From: GCA-2746605 sp963710615
GTDB lineage: Bacteria > Bacteroidota > Ignavibacteria > Ignavibacteriales > Melioribacteraceae
Assembly: GCA_963710615.1 (NCBI GenBank)
Contig: CAVQBF010000017.1
Coordinates: 85,122 to 149,121, forward strand
Direction of reading: 5' to 3'
Length of the DNA: 64,000 nucleotides
The position numbers were made by a program, and so were the translations under genes. The first letter of the stretch is position 1; each line of letters opens with the position of its first letter. The notes beneath the pieces are model-generated. The model ran no database searches. It saw only the letters and a program-made list of their open reading frames with translations, and had not been told where the DNA came from. Positions 1 through 10,140 of this stretch are shown piece by piece.

Positions 1-1333
1 CATAATTATTATTAATCGCGTCTATTAAATGATTTAAAGGAGCCATAACTCCGGTTTCATCAAAATAAATTCCAAACTCTCTGGGGTTAGGCATATTTTG
101 TCCCTGCATTTCTGTTCTGTGCAAAAATCTAAATGTTATACCATCGAACATATTTTCTTTGTTAGCATTAACACCTTGTATAAGTTGATCATTAATATCT
201 GCTGCACAATAAAGGTAATTCTCTTTATAAAAGATCTTTATGTTTGCAAAAGATTTATCTGTTACAAAAGCTCTGGGATCCAGAGTTCCATCGCCGTCAA
301 GATCCAGCTCATATTGCCATCGTCCACTTCTGTATGGACCTGCATTTGTATAATTCTCTCGAATTGCTGAATCCCAGCCTAAATCGAAAGAATAAGCTCC
401 TGACCAAACATCTTCATCTAATATTCCATCAATAATAATTTCAGCTTGCTGTTCACCATTTGGAATTATAAAATCTGGATCTATATTAGGAAGCGTACCG
501 GAATCAACTGTAACATCCGGACTAGCATGAATTCTTCCCGGATTATCATTACTATTCCAACATGTTTGCCATCCGGAAACGTTGGTATAAGATGCTAGGG
601 GATCACCAAAATCATCCTTATCCCAAATTGAAAAATTCATTTCAATAATATCTCCACCAGGTTGTGTAACATCAATACCCAGTGTATCTAGACTAATCAT
701 TACTTCTGCTACCCATCCAATATCAGCCAGACTATCATTAGCAATACCATCAACTTTCCAGAATCCATCAAATAAATCAGGATTATGTGAAACAGTATCT
801 AAAAATTCATTTTCAAAGGTTCCTCTAAAAATCGGGGGGCATCCTGGAAAACCAAAAGTGGGATCAGAATCTGCATACCAGTAAGTATAGAAATATTCTG
901 TCGGTGAAGAAACATTTCCTTCTAAATAAGACTCAGTCAATCTACTCTTCACAGACATTAAAAGACCGTCCCAATTTGCCCATCCCCTGCTACCAAACAC
1001 ACTCTGGTCCGGAGCATCAAAAGCTAAATACAGGTTATTTCCTTTTACTAAAAATTTTACTGTTGCATGTGTGGAATCTACAGGCATACCCACACCACCA
1101 TTGCCATCCGGGAACCACTGTGTCCATGGTAATAATTCTTGTTTTCCATAATTAATTTGAATGGCTTCAGCATTTGCCCACGATGCTTCATTTAGCACCC
1201 CGTCAAGAACCATCTCTTCGGTTGTTGTTCTTGCCCATACTGCATCCTCTCTTGCAGCGTATTGCGCATATAGTGATGTTAATGAAAATAAAAGCACAAT
1301 TAATACCAGAATTGGTAATTTGTTCTTTTTCAT
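1..1333 (-). CDS. Secreted CBM9-like sugar-binding protein, 3' end outside window
   Basis: The frame opens with ATG at 1333, preceded by a GGAGG ribosome site 8 bases upstream, and stays open to base 1 (444 codons), so the C-terminus is missing. Residues 1-24 form a signal peptide ending LYAQ. Two modules follow with the DGxLxExxW signature of the CBM9-like/DOMON fold: D44-G-V-L-N-E-A-S-W52 and a second copy near residue 300 (DGILDEDVW). Proteins of this type bind sugars or sit on larger secreted carbohydrate-active proteins. It lies just downstream of the LacI-family gene in the same direction, so a role in the neighbouring glycan locus is inferred. No catalytic domain is visible in the part present; a type IX tail may lie beyond the window. 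Confidence 0.75.
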   Translation of the reverse strand, partial: MKKNKLPILVLIVLLFSLTSLYAQYAAREDAVWARTTTEEMVLDGVLNEASWANAEAIQINYGKQELLPWTQWFPDGNGGVGMPVDSTHATVKFLVKGNNLYLAFDAPDQSVFGSRGWANWDGLLMSVKSRLTESYLEGNVSSPTEYFYTYWYADSDPTFGFPGCPPIFRGTFENEFLDTVSHNPDLFDGFWKVDGIANDSLADIGWVAEVMISLDTLGIDVTQPGGDIIEMNFSIWDKDDFGDPLASYTNVSGWQTCWNSNDNPGRIHASPDVTVDSGTLPNIDPDFIIPNGEQQAEIIIDGILDEDVWSGAYSFDLGWDSAIRENYTNAGPYRSGRWQYELDLDGDGTLDPRAFVTDKSFANIKIFYKENYLYCAADINDQLIQGVNANKENMFDGITFRFLHRTEMQGQNMPNPREFGIYFDETGVMAPLNHLIDAINNNY

Positions 1334-1385
1334 TTTTTGCCTCCATTTGTTATTCGTAATAGTAATTATTCTTTGAGAAATTTAA

Positions 1386-2417
1386 CTAAAAAAACAATCC
1401 ATTTTTTTGATTACAACCGCAAGATGAACCAATTACTAAATTAGCTGTAAATTCTGTACAGAATGATTTGTTAATTGATATTTCTCCATTGATCATTTTA
1501 ATCAAGTATTGTACTGCATTACTTGCTAAATCAGCTATGGGAACATGTACCGTTGTAAGTCTTGGTATAAGTACTTTACTTAAATAAATGTCATCAAATC
1601 CGGCAACAGCTACATCATTAGGAATTGATATACCCAGACTATTTGCAGCTTGAAATATGCCAACAGCCATCATATCATTTGCGGCAAAAATTGCTTCCGG
1701 TTTTCTTTTTTGATTGAATAATCTTAAGAATCCATGGTAACCTGTATTCACTCTAAAATCACCGTTAATCATAAGCTCTTCGTCAATATCAATTCCATTT
1801 TCTAATAATGCATCTTGGAAACCTAAAGCTCTGTCGTCTGCTTCGCAATTACCTTTAGGTCCTTTAATCATTGCTATTCTTTTATAACCGTGAGAAATAA
1901 GGTGTTTAACAACAGATTTTGCACCACCGTAATTATCAACTGTGAAATTAACGCTTTCAGACTTACATTTACATGAATTTAAGTAGACAACTGGTTTATT
2001 CTTTTTCCTTGAAAGATACTGCACTCTGCCTTGAATTTTAGGGGCCATAATTAAAACCCCATCAACCCTTCCGCTTGCCATAAAATCCATCATTGTTTCT
2101 ATCGAGTCTCTTTGACTATGTGAGCTTGCTACCATCAAAAAATTATTAACTTTATGAACTTCTTCATCAATACTGTTTACCACTTGCATAAAAAAATCAT
2201 CTGCCAATTCAGGAAGAATTAGTCCTATAGTATCTGTGCGCTTGGTCATTAAACCTCTTGCTAAATGACTCGGTCGATAATCATATCTGTCAGCAACTTC
2301 AAGGATTTTTTGGCGGGTACTATCTTTAATAGAAGAATTTCCGTTTAAGGCACGGGAAACTGTGGCAGTTGATACGCCTGCTTCTTTTGCGACGATATTA
2401 ATGTTTACTGTTTTCAT
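1386..2417 (-). CDS. LacI-family transcriptional regulator of the glycan locus
   Basis: A 343-residue protein of normal LacI/GalR length. The N-terminal helix-turn-helix (about residues 4-26, with VAKEAGVSTATVSRAL) and hinge helix (RPSHLARGL) are intact. The rest is a periplasmic-binding-protein-like sensor with the usual TIGLILPEL start at about residue 63 and VAVAGFDD near residue 267. Such proteins bind palindromic operators and release DNA when a sugar or oligosaccharide binds. A 20-bp palindrome lies 6 bases upstream of its ATG, and a near copy lies upstream of the GH94 gene and the 12845 gene, which points to autoregulation and control of the glucan genes. The C-terminus carries an odd Cys-containing tail (SSCGCNQKNG). 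The inducer is unknown. Confidence 0.9.
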   Translation of the reverse strand: MKTVNINIVAKEAGVSTATVSRALNGNSSIKDSTRQKILEVADRYDYRPSHLARGLMTKRTDTIGLILPELADDFFMQVVNSIDEEVHKVNNFLMVASSHSQRDSIETMMDFMASGRVDGVLIMAPKIQGRVQYLSRKKNKPVVYLNSCKCKSESVNFTVDNYGGAKSVVKHLISHGYKRIAMIKGPKGNCEADDRALGFQDALLENGIDIDEELMINGDFRVNTGYHGFLRLFNQKRKPEAIFAANDMMAVGIFQAANSLGISIPNDVAVAGFDDIYLSKVLIPRLTTVHVPIADLASNAVQYLIKMINGEISINKSFCTEFTANLVIGSSCGCNQKNGLFF

Positions 2418-2422
2418 TTATT

Positions 2423-2442
2423 AAATGTAAGCGGTTACATTT
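2423..2442. promoter_or_regulatory. LacI-type operator upstream of lacI gene
   Basis: AAATGTAAGCGGTTACATTT is an inverted repeat with a central CG, arms of nine bases and one mismatch. It matches the LacI/GalR operator form TGTAANCGNTTACA. It sits directly in front of the LacI-family start codon at 2417, so binding would repress the gene itself. The same core occurs at 12631-12650. Confidence 0.85.
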
Positions 2443-2579
2443 AGATCAAAGCTAAGCATTTCCATTTGTTTTGTCAAGTATCATACTAAGTTTTATTCTA
2501 TTATTTTGTTTCCTTCTTCGAAGTCTATACAATTCAAATTCTCATTTTTTATAGTTTACAATAATAGTTAAAAGTTATT

Positions 2580-3392
2580 TTATCCCTTTACACTTCCCAT
2601 CATTATTCCCTGAATATAATACCTCTGTAGTACTAGAAAAACAATTATCACGGGGAGAATTGTAATTACGGATCCAGCCATCATAAGTTCAGGATCTTTA
2701 GTATGTTCACCCATAAGATTTGCCAAAGCAACCGGTAGAGTATACATAGAATTATCTGTAAGTGCTATTAAAGGCCATAAAAAATCATTCCAAACCCCCA
2801 TAAAAGTGAAAATTGCTAGGGTAACTAAAATTGGTTTACATAGTGGAAGAATAATCCTATAATAAATCTGAAAGTCAGTTGCTCCATCTATTTTTGCAGC
2901 TTCAATTAGACTATCGGGAATTGAAAAGGCATATTGTCTAATCAGAAATATGCCAAATATATTTGCTAGTCCAGGTATTATAATTGCCATATAAGTGTTT
3001 ATAAGTCCCAAACTCTTTAGCATTAAAAATAATGGCAACATTGTAACTTGAGCAGGTATAATCATGGAACTTAACAATAATTTAAATATTTTATCTCTGC
3101 CGGCAAATCTATACTTAGCAAAAGCATAACCTGCCATAGAATTAAAAAAAAGTGATATTAGTGTAACAATCATTGAAAGGAATAGGCTATTCATAAAATT
3201 TGTTGCAACATTCAAACGTGTAAATAACAAATTATATTGATCATAAATAATTTCCGGCGGAATGAATCTTGGCGGATATACACTAGCTTGTCCATCCGCC
3301 ATAAATGATGCAGAAACCATCCATAAAAATGGTGTAATGGTAACAATGCTAGTAACAATTAAAATAATATAGATAGTTACTTTTTTTATCAT
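2580..3392 (-). CDS. Sugar ABC transporter permease, MalG/LacG type
   Basis: A 270-residue inner-membrane protein with six predicted helices. The binding-protein-dependent permease EAA loop is clear (EAAKIDGATDFQIYYRI, about residues 164-180), the site that contacts the ATPase. Length and N-terminal pattern fit the MalG/UgpE group that imports oligosaccharides (CUT1 family). Its ATG overlaps the stop of the preceding permease by one base (TAATG), so the two are translationally coupled. It is the last gene of the minus-strand run that starts at 12516. No ATPase gene is present in the window; CUT1 systems often share one ATPase encoded elsewhere. Confidence 0.92.
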   Translation of the reverse strand: MIKKVTIYIILIVTSIVTITPFLWMVSASFMADGQASVYPPRFIPPEIIYDQYNLLFTRLNVATNFMNSLFLSMIVTLISLFFNSMAGYAFAKYRFAGRDKIFKLLLSSMIIPAQVTMLPLFLMLKSLGLINTYMAIIIPGLANIFGIFLIRQYAFSIPDSLIEAAKIDGATDFQIYYRIILPLCKPILVTLAIFTFMGVWNDFLWPLIALTDNSMYTLPVALANLMGEHTKDPELMMAGSVITILPVIIVFLVLQRYYIQGIMMGSVKG

Positions 3393-4285
3393 TATTCCAT
3401 CTCAGTATTTTTCTGAATTTTAAATTGAATAAGTGTAGCAATAAATATTATAAAAAACAGTACGAATGCAATTGAAGCCGAATATCCCATATTCCACCAT
3501 TTAAAACCTTCATTATACATGTATAGCACAATACTTAATGTGCTATTCAGAGGGCCACCTTGTGTCATAACATACGGTTCCGCAAAAAGTTGAAAAAACC
3601 CAATCATTGTAATAATACTTATAAACAAAGTCGTTGGAGCCAGCATTGGGATTGTGATTGATTTAAACTTTTGCCAACCGTTAGCACCTTCAATTTCTGC
3701 AGCTTCATATAAGTATTGAGGAATATTTTGTAGACCTGCTATAAAAATTATCATGTTGTATCCAAAATTTTTCCAGACTGACATGATAATTATTGCAGGA
3801 AGTGCAATATTTGGATCACCTAACCAATCAACAGAGTTAATATTAAAATAATTAAGTAAATAATTTAGAATTCCAAATTTAGGATGATAAATAAAACGCC
3901 AAATAATAGAAACAGCAATTAATGTAGTTACTACGGGCAAAAAGTATGAGAGTCTGAATATACCTTTAAACTTTACAAATTTTGAATTCAATAATAAAGC
4001 AGCACCTAAAGAGACAGCTATTGAAAGAGGTGCGGCAATAATAACATAAAAAAAAGTGTTCCCTAGAGCTTTCCAAAATAAGGGATCGTTAAATAAATTA
4101 ATATAGTTTTTTATTCCAACAAATCTTGTGCTTGAAAAATCATTTAGTCCATATATATCAAAGTCAGTAAAGCTTATAAAAAGTGCTGCAATAACTGGAA
4201 TAAAAAAGAAGAGTAAAATAGCTGATAAGGCTGGGGCCAGAAAAATATAAGCGGCATAACCTTTTTGTTTTGCATTCGATTTCAT
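3392..4285 (-). CDS. Sugar ABC transporter permease, MalF/UgpA type
   Basis: A 297-residue membrane protein with six helices. Its EAA loop reads EAAEIEGANGWQKFKSI, near residue 194, followed by TIPMLAP as in MalF/UgpA/LacF proteins. It should pair with the MalG-type permease encoded next to it, forming the inner-membrane channel of an oligosaccharide importer. The stop overlaps the next start by one base. The binding-lipoprotein gene ends 22 bases upstream, so all three belong to one transcript. Confidence 0.92.
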   Translation of the reverse strand: MKSNAKQKGYAAYIFLAPALSAILLFFFIPVIAALFISFTDFDIYGLNDFSSTRFVGIKNYINLFNDPLFWKALGNTFFYVIIAAPLSIAVSLGAALLLNSKFVKFKGIFRLSYFLPVVTTLIAVSIIWRFIYHPKFGILNYLLNYFNINSVDWLGDPNIALPAIIIMSVWKNFGYNMIIFIAGLQNIPQYLYEAAEIEGANGWQKFKSITIPMLAPTTLFISIITMIGFFQLFAEPYVMTQGGPLNSTLSIVLYMYNEGFKWWNMGYSASIAFVLFFIIFIATLIQFKIQKNTEME

Positions 4286-4307
4286 ATCAATAAAATAACA
4301 GATTTAG

Positions 4308-5600
4308 TTATTCATTATTTTTTTCTAATAACCATCTTCTTTTTTCTAATATTTTATTCACATCATTGTCTAAAGCAAGCAGGACTTTGTCAATACTTAT
4401 TTGACTACGGACAGCCATTTCAGCGTATTGCTGCACTTTTGAAAATGCAATTTGCTCCCATTCGTTTATTTTTGGAGTGGCAGTTACATTATGGAACTGT
4501 TCAAAAAATGCTTGCATATATTTATCTGACGTTAATAAAGTGTCTTCCCAAGAAGACTTCACTGAAGGCAGATCATTAACCAGTGAATAAAACTCTAATT
4601 GGATTTCCCTTTTTGACAAAAACTCAATAAAATTCCACACAGCAGTTTTATGCATGGAGTTTCTATTTATTACTAAACTTGCACCACCTGCTAAAGAGGT
4701 TCCAGGATAAGCACCATTGTTAGATGGCATTGGTGCGGTAGCCCACTTATCGGATAAGTCACCTTTCATCCACTTTTTAAACTCGGGAATATTCCATGGT
4801 CCGGATATATATATAGCAAAATACTCTTCAGCAAAAGCTTGGTAAACATTCGTCACTTGAGAAATTCCTACTGGTGCCAACCCCTCTTTGTGAAAGTTAA
4901 TTAAATATTCAAACGCTTCTTTAAACTCAGGTTGACTAAATGCACCGTAAGAATCATTTTCCCTTAAAATACTTGATTTATTCTGCATAGCAAATATTAT
5001 AAAGGTCGCCCATTCATTTGTGGGTAAGTAAATTGCATACTTCTCCTCACTACCGTAATAATCTTTAATCTTTTTTGAAGCATTATATAATTCCATCCAG
5101 GTTCGAGGAAATTTTTCATAACCAGCTTTAGCCAAAATATCTTTTCTATAAAAAACTATTCTTGTATCAATATACCATGGTATACCGTAGACTTTGTCAT
5201 TTATTATGTTTGTTTCCCAAATACCATTGAAGTAATTATCAGAATTTATTTCTTTTGAATTGTTTATAAAAGTATCTAATGCTTGAATTGCATCAAGTGC
5301 CACAAACTGAGGAATCCAAGTATTGCCCAATTGAAAAATATCAGGCAGATTATCACTAGCATAAGCCGAGATTAACTTTTCTTGCGCTGCCGTCCATGGA
5401 ATTGACTGAACTGTTACTTTTATATCGGGATATTCTTCATAAAATTTCGGAAGTAATTTCTGGACATTTTCTCCTTCTGCTCCCATACCCCAAAATTTTA
5501 TTTCTATTTTTTTTGTGTCTTGGTGTGAATTGGAACATGATTGAAAAACCAAAAACATTAATAAAGAAATAATAAAAATTATTTGTCTATAAACTTTCAT
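4308..5600 (-). CDS. Sugar ABC transporter substrate-binding lipoprotein
   Basis: A 430-residue family 1 extracellular solute-binding protein. The N-terminus has a lipoprotein signal with cleavage before Cys22 (FQSC). The mature start KIEIKFWGMGAEGENV and the later GIPWYIDTRIVFYRKD segment are typical of CUT1 oligosaccharide binders. It would capture sugars in the periplasm and hand them to the two permeases downstream. The gene begins 31 bases after the GH144-like gene. Using an ABC importer rather than a SusC/D pair is unusual for polysaccharide use in the wider Bacteroidota, but fits a soluble oligosaccharide. Confidence 0.92.
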   Translation of the reverse strand: MKVYRQIIFIISLLMFLVFQSCSNSHQDTKKIEIKFWGMGAEGENVQKLLPKFYEEYPDIKVTVQSIPWTAAQEKLISAYASDNLPDIFQLGNTWIPQFVALDAIQALDTFINNSKEINSDNYFNGIWETNIINDKVYGIPWYIDTRIVFYRKDILAKAGYEKFPRTWMELYNASKKIKDYYGSEEKYAIYLPTNEWATFIIFAMQNKSSILRENDSYGAFSQPEFKEAFEYLINFHKEGLAPVGISQVTNVYQAFAEEYFAIYISGPWNIPEFKKWMKGDLSDKWATAPMPSNNGAYPGTSLAGGASLVINRNSMHKTAVWNFIEFLSKREIQLEFYSLVNDLPSVKSSWEDTLLTSDKYMQAFFEQFHNVTATPKINEWEQIAFSKVQQYAEMAVRSQISIDKVLLALDNDVNKILEKRRWLLEKNNE

Positions 5601-5631
5601 GATATCCTAATTATGATCACGACATTTCTCT

Positions 5632-8065
5632 TTACTTGAGTAGCATCATTTTATTGATTTGAATAAATTTACCGCTTTGCAATTTGTAAAAATATATTCC
5701 GCTGGTTAATTCACTAGCATTAAAACTTACTTCATAATTTCCCGGTTTTTGGTTTTCGTTTACTAACGTGGTTACTTCTCTACCCAGAATATCATAAACA
5801 ATTATTTTTATGTTCATTGTAGTTGACACGAATTTTGGGTTCTCAATGGGTACTGTGTAATTAATTTTTGTAGTCGGATTGAACGGGTTTGGATAATTTT
5901 GCTCTAGTTTAAATTCGGTTGCAATTGGCTCTTTAGAATGCATATCAGTTAAATCTTCAACAAATCCAATAGAATCTAATGCTGGCTGAATTTCCTCATT
6001 TTGCATAAAATAATTCCAAAGCAATTGTGATCTATGATTTTCAATCATACAAATAATCGGTCCCTGATCAATTGCAATATAACTTTGAGCAAACCAGTTC
6101 TCTGTTGGATTGAACGCATCCTTAAAGCCATAAATACCCCAAAGATCTTCTCCATAATTTCTGTAAAAATTTTTTAGTGCAGCCATCGATTCAGTTGGAG
6201 TATACGGCATGGAAGATACTGCTGCTGTTGGAGTTATGGTACCATTGTCATTAATTTTTGGTTCTTGTGCAGAATATCCCCAAGGATTATCGCTGGCTGT
6301 AAGTCCCCATGTATTTTCATCATATCCAATATATCCTTCAGGATTTTCAATACAATAAGCTCTATTGATTAAAGTTTGATTTCTATTATGAAGGAAATAA
6401 TTTGCATATTTATCCCTTACAAATCGCGGATCAAAACCAAGGAATGAGTAGTGGGCAAAAAACAATGGTCCCCCAAGATTTCTTCCAACGTAAAGTTTAA
6501 AATCATAATATGTTTTACCGCTTACATAATTATCCCTATTTTCAACCCATCCGTCTTCATAACACCAAGTCGGAATTCCGTAAGTGGGAGAAGCAGCAGC
6601 AAGAATATATGTAATAAGAGTTTCCATATATCCGACAAGTCTAAAATTCATTATCCAGCCATCAGTTGGTGACCAATGCCAGTATAGATATGGACTATGA
6701 TTAAATTTTCTGTAAAAATTCCAATCTACTGATTCCCATAACTCAGTTATTACATTTCCTATCTCTAATTCTTTTGGGTTCGGTTTATTAAAATATTTTC
6801 GTAGCAGTTAGTAATCCTTGAATTAAAAAGGATGTTTCAACCAGATCCCCTCCGTTATCATATTGACTAAAGGGAATTACTTGCCCAGTTTCACCATTCA
6901 ACCAATGCGACCAAACTCCTTGAAATCTATCTGCATTATCCCTAAGAAATTTGCTAATCATTAAAATTCTTTCTGCTCCCTCTTCTCTGGTAATAAATTC
7001 TCTTTCTATTCCAACTAGAACTGCCATTATTCCAAATCCAGACCCACCAGATGTAACTGTATTTCCCCCATTTCTGTTATATCTTTCCCTTGATAATCCA
7101 GAAACCGGATGAGCATAATCCCAGAAATATCTGAAAGTTGCTTCCTGAACCATAGTCATAAGTTCATCATCTGACATTTCATATGTAGTTGCAAACACTT
7201 CTTCACTCAAATCAGAATTATTAAGATGCTCATCCCTTGCTGATACTTTATAATAATAAGTTACTCCGTGTTGCCCAACAAAATCTGAAAAGAAGCGATC
7301 ATACTTACCTGAGGTTCCAATGGGAACAAAATTATTATCTTCTTTTCTATAAATAATATAGCTCTCAATATCATTTTCAGGATTGAGGTCCCACATTATA
7401 TCAATGTGACTATCATAACCCTTAGCAATAACATTTTGCGGGATGGCAGGAGTTCCAGCTTCATTACTATCAGATTTCTCAATCATTCTTACTTCATCAA
7501 TAAACAAAGTATGATTTATCCCATCATTTACATTTTGACCAAAGAAAATAGTTTTTATATTGGTTACATCCGCCAAACCAGGATTATTAACGAAATCAGT
7601 TAAAGGAATACTAGCCTTTTTCCAGGATCCAGAGATCAGATTGGAGGTATAATCACCCAGATTCTGCTTTTCCGTTTTTTGACCATTTAAATCTTCTAAA
7701 TAAATTTTTGGGAGATTAGATGATAATATATCTGAAGCAGTAAACAAATATATGATCAATGAATCCTTCGAAGTTATATCATGCCCAATCCAACCTATTT
7801 CAGCCAATGCAAGTGCCCAATCTCCTCCACTGACTGATTGCCAATTAAGCTCCAAACAATTGATACCAGAAATCAAAAATTGAGTTGAAACCGGGAATTT
7901 ATTTTCTTGAGGTCCACTTAACTCTACAAAACTTGGAGGATTGGCAAATCCCCAACTAGGGTCATAATAATCATTATTTGGACTGTCATTAAAAAAGATG
8001 AAAGGTTGGGAATATAGATTTACTACAATTGCAAAATAAAACAATATGATCTTTACAATTTTCAT
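5632..8065 (-). pseudogene. Secreted PF10091 (GH144-like) glucanase with type IX tail, frameshifted
   Basis: Two frames join into one protein of about 810 residues. The first (8065-6788) has a signal peptide, a galactose-binding-like region, an Fn3 domain (about residues 205-290) and the start of the PF10091 (alpha/alpha)6 domain, with WSHWLNGETG and NGGDLVETSFLIQG. It stops at TAA after TATKIF. The next frame continues the same domain without loss (NKPNPKELEIG, then YWHWSPTDGW and LAAASPTYGIP) and ends in the NYPNPFNP sorting tail. Removing one T from the TTTT near 6788-6791 restores the reading frame. PF10091 includes endo-beta-1,2-glucanases of GH144; that specificity is inferred from the GH94 neighbour. 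Either sequence error or a recent mutation explains the break. Confidence 0.82.
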
Positions 8066-8067
8066 TA

Positions 8068-10137
8068 TCAGTTACCCGGATAATTAATTACAGTGATAGA
8101 AAATTTATTTGATGAGAGAATTCTTCCGTTATCTATCAACTCGAATTCTAGATCATGCAATCCAACATTTAGAGATTTTGGTAACATTACTTTTAAACTT
8201 TCAAAATGTTTAAAGAGAAGTGAATTCCCTTCTAAATTAAGGTTATTAAAATGTGCTATACTTTTTTTATTTATGCTAATATTTAGCTCAAGTTTGTTCA
8301 ATTTTTTATGTGTGTCATTAATGATATGAAAATCAAAATTCAATTTTGATTCTACAAAATATTGGTCTTGCCTTAGAAATACAGAAAGTAACACCGGAGA
8401 AAAACATTCTTTGAGAGTATTGTATGCCTTTTTTTTCACTAAATAATAATCAACAACAGACCATGTAATTGAAGGCCAGCAATCAATAAACATAAATTGA
8501 AAAATTCCGGTTATTCCATTATTCTTTTTTCTTCTGTAGAAATGAATGGCTGTTTTAAGTAGCTCGGATTGATAATTTTGTGAATTTTCAACAAATTCAA
8601 TTACATTCCTTCCCAAAGGTATTTTAGCAATATTAAAAGTGGTATCCGGTTGAAAATTATGATATTTCCATTTTTCTAAATCTGGCGGGAACAAATTTTC
8701 TTCGGGTATAAATTTCTTTAAGGATTTAACATCCGGCAAACCCTGTGCCCCAAATTCTGTAACTATTGGTCCCATAGGTGCTGCAGCAAAGTGCTCTTTA
8801 TTTCCCCAATACCATCCATCATATGGATGCTCTTCATAATTTGATGCTAGTCTAATAATCCTAGATTGATCCTGACTTAAGACAGCGTCTTTAAGCAATG
8901 GATCAAGAGTTTTTACCTGATTACCCGGTTCATTGTGGCAACACCAAAAACAAATTGAGGGATGATTATATAGTACATTTACCATTTCCTTAATTTGCCT
9001 TACAGCATTCTCTGTAAAAACTTCCGATTCTTCATATGTCCATTGCAGACTAAAATCCTGCCAAACAATTATCCCCTTTTTATCAAATTTTGAATATAGT
9101 TCTCTCCTATTAACATGTGCATGAACTCTTACAGCATTTACATTGGCTGCTTTTATTAATCCAACAATTTTTTCAATACGTTCATTATTAAGTTCACTTA
9201 AAAATTGTGTTGGAATTATATTAGTACCTCGCAGGAATAATTCTTTTCCATTAAGAAAAAACTTACCATTTTTATCAAGTTCAACTTTACGAATAGCAAA
9301 TTCTTCTTTATAAACTTTAAGTTTTTCAAAAGTCAATTTAACATTATAAATATTTTGTTTGCCAAGGTCCCAACTCCACCACAGTTTAGGTCTCATAATT
9401 TTAAAGAATACAATAATTTCAGATTGTCCTGAAGATATAGTTATATCTTTTCTAAAAGTTTGAATAGATTTATCCGGGGCTTGAACTTCAAGGATAAGAC
9501 TTGTCGCTAAAGGAGACTGAAGTTGGGAAAGATATTCAATATTTATTTGAATTCTTGCAGTTTTATATTCATCGTCCAAGGAAGAAGTAATTTTTGCATT
9601 ACTAATAAATATTTTTTCATTAATAAATAATTCTACATCATTCCAGATTCCACCTGTGTTTTGATCCTGTCCAAACTCCATGCTCCAAGATCCAGGTCTA
9701 CAATCGTGATGATTAAAAATTCCTTTAATTAATTGTTTCTTTAAAGGCCAAACTTTATCGGGTTCTTCTTTTGGGGAGTTAACTTTTACAATTAATTGAT
9801 TAGATTTCTTAAAGTTAAGTTGATCCGTAACATTAAAATGAAACGGTTGGAAATAACCTTCATGATGTCCAATAAAACTTCCATTTAGCCACACATCGGC
9901 AAAATAGTCAATACCATTAAATTTTAAAATGTTAACTGTATTCGGCAATTTATCATCTTCAATTCTGAAAGTCTTTAAATACCAAATTGAACCACTAAAA
10001 TTATCAATTCCAGTAAGCTGCCAATTTTTTGGTACTTTAATTTCATTTTGAGAAGAATTCAATTTCTCTTTAGCTTCTTCAAAAGAATATTCATTAAATT
10101 CATCTTTTAAATAATTCCAATTTCCGTTTAGAAGCAT
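8068..10137 (-). CDS. Glycoside hydrolase family 2 enzyme, probably cytoplasmic
   Basis: A 689-residue GH2 protein: a jelly-roll sugar-binding domain (about 1-165), an immunoglobulin-like domain, then a TIM barrel. The acid/base glutamate lies in FWCCHNEPGN and the nucleophile in PIVTEFGAQG, the two hallmarks of the family. No signal peptide is visible, so it probably works inside the cell on imported oligosaccharides. GH2 includes beta-glucuronidases, mannosidases, galactosidases and some glucosidases; sequence alone does not decide. It starts 3 bases after the GH94 stop and ends 2 bases before the GH144-like start, so the three are co-transcribed. Confidence 0.9.
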   Translation of the reverse strand: MLLNGNWNYLKDEFNEYSFEEAKEKLNSSQNEIKVPKNWQLTGIDNFSGSIWYLKTFRIEDDKLPNTVNILKFNGIDYFADVWLNGSFIGHHEGYFQPFHFNVTDQLNFKKSNQLIVKVNSPKEEPDKVWPLKKQLIKGIFNHHDCRPGSWSMEFGQDQNTGGIWNDVELFINEKIFISNAKITSSLDDEYKTARIQINIEYLSQLQSPLATSLILEVQAPDKSIQTFRKDITISSGQSEIIVFFKIMRPKLWWSWDLGKQNIYNVKLTFEKLKVYKEEFAIRKVELDKNGKFFLNGKELFLRGTNIIPTQFLSELNNERIEKIVGLIKAANVNAVRVHAHVNRRELYSKFDKKGIIVWQDFSLQWTYEESEVFTENAVRQIKEMVNVLYNHPSICFWCCHNEPGNQVKTLDPLLKDAVLSQDQSRIIRLASNYEEHPYDGWYWGNKEHFAAAPMGPIVTEFGAQGLPDVKSLKKFIPEENLFPPDLEKWKYHNFQPDTTFNIAKIPLGRNVIEFVENSQNYQSELLKTAIHFYRRKKNNGITGIFQFMFIDCWPSITWSVVDYYLVKKKAYNTLKECFSPVLLSVFLRQDQYFVESKLNFDFHIINDTHKKLNKLELNISINKKSIAHFNNLNLEGNSLLFKHFESLKVMLPKSLNVGLHDLEFELIDNGRILSSNKFSITVINYPGN

Positions 10138-10140
10138 AAT

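Noticed and set aside
98..1376. Several plus-strand open frames in the first 1.4 kb
   Set aside because: The minus-strand CBM9-like frame is continuous over 444 codons with signal peptide and repeated motifs; the plus-strand frames have no recognisable features.
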